Part shown: one piece after another, positions 6,369 through 7,312 of the stretch
How positions within the stretch are numbered: the first letter of the stretch is position 1
Layout: each line of letters starts with the position of its first letter
Source of the DNA: Betaproteobacteria bacterium
GTDB lineage: Bacteria > Pseudomonadota > Gammaproteobacteria > Burkholderiales > SG8-39
NCBI GenBank assembly: GCA_011391295.1
Contig: JAABQT010000071.1
Location: 1 to 7,312, forward strand
DNA: 7,312 nucleotides
Direction of reading: 5' to 3'
Made by a program: the position numbers and the translations under genes
Notes under the pieces: generated by a model
Seen by the model: the letters and a program-made list of their open reading frames with translations, nothing else
Told to the model about the DNA's origin: nothing
The model's database searches: none

Positions 6369-7069
6369 TAGATCACGTCGGTGGATTGGATGCGTTTCAC
6401 GCCCGCGGCCTGCATTGCCGCCCAGGCCTTGGCGAGGGAACCTTGCACGTCGATGCCGCGGCAGGCGTCTTCGATCACCAGCGCTTCGAAACCCTGCTTG
6501 CGCGCGTCGAGCGCGCTCCAGCCGACGCAGAAATCGGTGGCGAGGCCGGCGAAATACACGCGCTTCAGGCCGCGCTGCTTGAGGTAGCCGCCCAGGCCGG
6601 TCTGCGTCTTCTGGTCGGCCTCGAGAAACGCGGAATAGCTGTCCACTTCGCGCCGGTATCCCTTGCGGATGATCAGCTCGGCGTGCGGAATGTTCAGATC
6701 CTTGTGCAGCGCCGCGCCGTCGGTTCCCTGCACGCAATGGTCTGGCCACAGCACCTGGTTGCCATAGGCAAGCTTCATCATGTCGAAGGGCTTCTTGCCG
6801 GGATGCTGCGAGGCGAACGAGATATGGTCGGCCGTGTGCCAGTCCTGCGTGATCACCACGTGCTTGAACTGCTTTGCGATGCGATTGATGAGCGGGACGA
6901 TCACGTCGCCTTCCTTCACCGCCAGCGAGCCGCCCGGGGTGAAGCAGTTCTGCACGTCGACCACCACGAACACGTCCCGGCTGCCGATCTTGCGCGCGGG
7001 CGCCGCCCAGGCACTGGAACCCATCAATCCGAAACCCGCTGCCGCAAACAGGAATGATCTGCGTTTCAT
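6368..7069 (-). CDS. pncA: Nicotinamidase (PncA, isochorismatase superfamily) with Tat signal peptide
   Basis: The product has 233 residues. Nicotinamidases hydrolyse nicotinamide to nicotinate and ammonia. The Asp-Lys-Cys catalytic triad is visible as D38 (VVVDVQNCF), K136 (IIRKGY) and C181 (LATDFCVGW). The metal site is also complete: DWHTADH gives D76, H78 and H82, and WPDHCVQGT gives H111. These metal ligands and the SFASQHPGK segment point to true nicotinamidases more than to other cysteine hydrolases of the superfamily. Unlike the usual cytosolic enzyme, this one starts with a twin-arginine export signal: KRRSFLF at residues 2-8, a hydrophobic stretch and an AWA cleavage site near residue 22. 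The export is inferred. A strong GGAGGT precedes the ATG at 7069, so this start, which includes the signal, is preferred over the Met at residue 16. The ATG overlaps the upstream stop as ATGA. Action on a related amide is possible. Confidence 0.9.
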   Translation of the reverse strand: MKRRSFLFAAAGFGLMGSSAWAAPARKIGSRDVFVVVDVQNCFTPGGSLAVKEGDVIVPLINRIAKQFKHVVITQDWHTADHISFASQHPGKKPFDMMKLAYGNQVLWPDHCVQGTDGAALHKDLNIPHAELIIRKGYRREVDSYSAFLEADQKTQTGLGGYLKQRGLKRVYFAGLATDFCVGWSALDARKQGFEALVIEDACRGIDVQGSLAKAWAAMQAAGVKRIQSTDVI

Positions 7070-7311
7070 GGTGACCTCCGCTGTGAGGGAAAGTGTACTT
7101 CAGGGATGACTGCCGTTGTCTGATTCTGCAGCGCGAGACAGGCGGCCCGGACCAGGCCGCGCGAGCGCAGGTCCGCGGCGACCCTGGCCCCTGCGTCGAG
7201 CGCAAGGCGCACGACGTGCGGGGGCAGGGGGCCGACCGCCACCGTGACCGGGAGATCGCCAAGGTCGCTGTCTTCCTTGACCGCGCGTGCCGGCAGGCGC
7301 CGGATTTCGGG
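7066..7311 (-). CDS. 3' end of an unrecognised upstream gene (partial)
   Basis: A minus-strand frame enters from the right edge and runs 81 codons to a TGA that overlaps the nicotinamidase ATG as ATGA, the same junction type used twice more in this operon. I do not recognise the product. The visible part includes LPVTVAVGPLPPHVV and LALDAGARVAADLRSRGL, without a clear motif, membrane segment or signal. Coding support comes from codon use: 53 of the first 61 codons end in G or C. The last 20 sense codons (7069-7128) fall to 10 of 20, so the C-terminal tail may be a read-through extension into former intergenic DNA, or the frame may be wrong near its end. A second open minus-strand frame overlaps this one but has Arg/Pro/Ser-rich composition typical of a shadow. 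The true start and length lie outside the window. Confidence 0.45.
   Translation of the reverse strand, partial: PEIRRLPARAVKEDSDLGDLPVTVAVGPLPPHVVRLALDAGARVAADLRSRGLVRAACLALQNQTTAVIPEVHFPSQRRSP
7074..7079 (-). promoter_or_regulatory. Strong Shine-Dalgarno of the nicotinamidase gene
   Basis: GGAGGT on the minus strand lies four bases before the ATG at 7069. It is the best ribosome-binding site in the window and decides the start that includes the twin-arginine signal peptide. Confidence 0.8.
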
Positions 7312-7312
7312 A

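Noticed and set aside
1..7069. Creatinine / N-methylhydantoin pathway (N-methylhydantoinase plus N-carbamoylsarcosine amidase)
   Set aside because: The hydantoinase-plus-isochorismatase pairing fits, but the cysteine hydrolase here has the full metal site and motifs of a nicotinamidase and an export signal, so it is a poor match to the cytosolic carbamoylsarcosine amidase.
7070..7262. A 300-codon minus-strand frame (6360-7262) overlapping the nicotinamidase gene
   Set aside because: It reads the nicotinamidase gene in a different frame and gives Arg/Ser/Pro-rich sequence, while the overlapping frame has intact catalytic residues.

Overview
The window is a G+C-rich stretch (by eye about two thirds G+C, strong G/C preference at third codon positions) from a Gram-negative bacterium. 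The gene content and style suggest a betaproteobacterium, but no taxonomic marker is present, so this is inference. Every gene I can support lies on the minus strand and the genes are packed tightly, so the window reads as one operon transcribed from right to left. There is no RNA gene, CRISPR array, insertion sequence with a transposase, or gene-free stretch over 300 bases.

In transcription order the layout is: (1) the 3' end of an unrecognised gene (7066-7311); (2) a nicotinamidase of the isochorismatase/PncA family with a twin-arginine signal peptide (6368-7069); (3) a periplasmic substrate-binding protein of the branched-chain amino acid type (5171-6358); (4) a long REP-like inverted repeat that fills the whole livK-livHM junction (5111-5173); (5) a single-chain fusion of the two permease subunits LivH and LivM (3288-5111); (6) the ATPase LivG (2545-3291); (7) the ATPase LivF (1869-2552); (8) an ATP-dependent hydantoinase/5-oxoprolinase A subunit, HyuA, which runs off the left edge (1-1872). 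Four junctions overlap (three ATGA overlaps and one 8-base overlap) and one has a 9-base gap. The exception is the 59-base repeat between the binding protein and the permease.

Together the genes describe a complete high-affinity importer of the HAAT family, with a metal-dependent amidase apparently exported to the periplasm ahead of it and an ATP-driven cyclic-amide (or carboxylase-type) enzyme behind it. A reasonable but untested reading is a scavenging pathway for an amide or cyclic amide: an extracytoplasmic amidase step, uptake of the product, then ATP-dependent ring opening or carboxylation in the cytoplasm. HyuB, the usual partner of HyuA, would be expected just beyond the left edge. 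The least ordinary parts are the Tat-exported nicotinamidase tied to the importer, the inverted repeat that supplies the stop codon of one gene and abuts the start codon of the next with no Shine-Dalgarno sequence, and two unusual DNA patches inside hyuA (a perfect 12-bp palindrome and an A+T-rich island).
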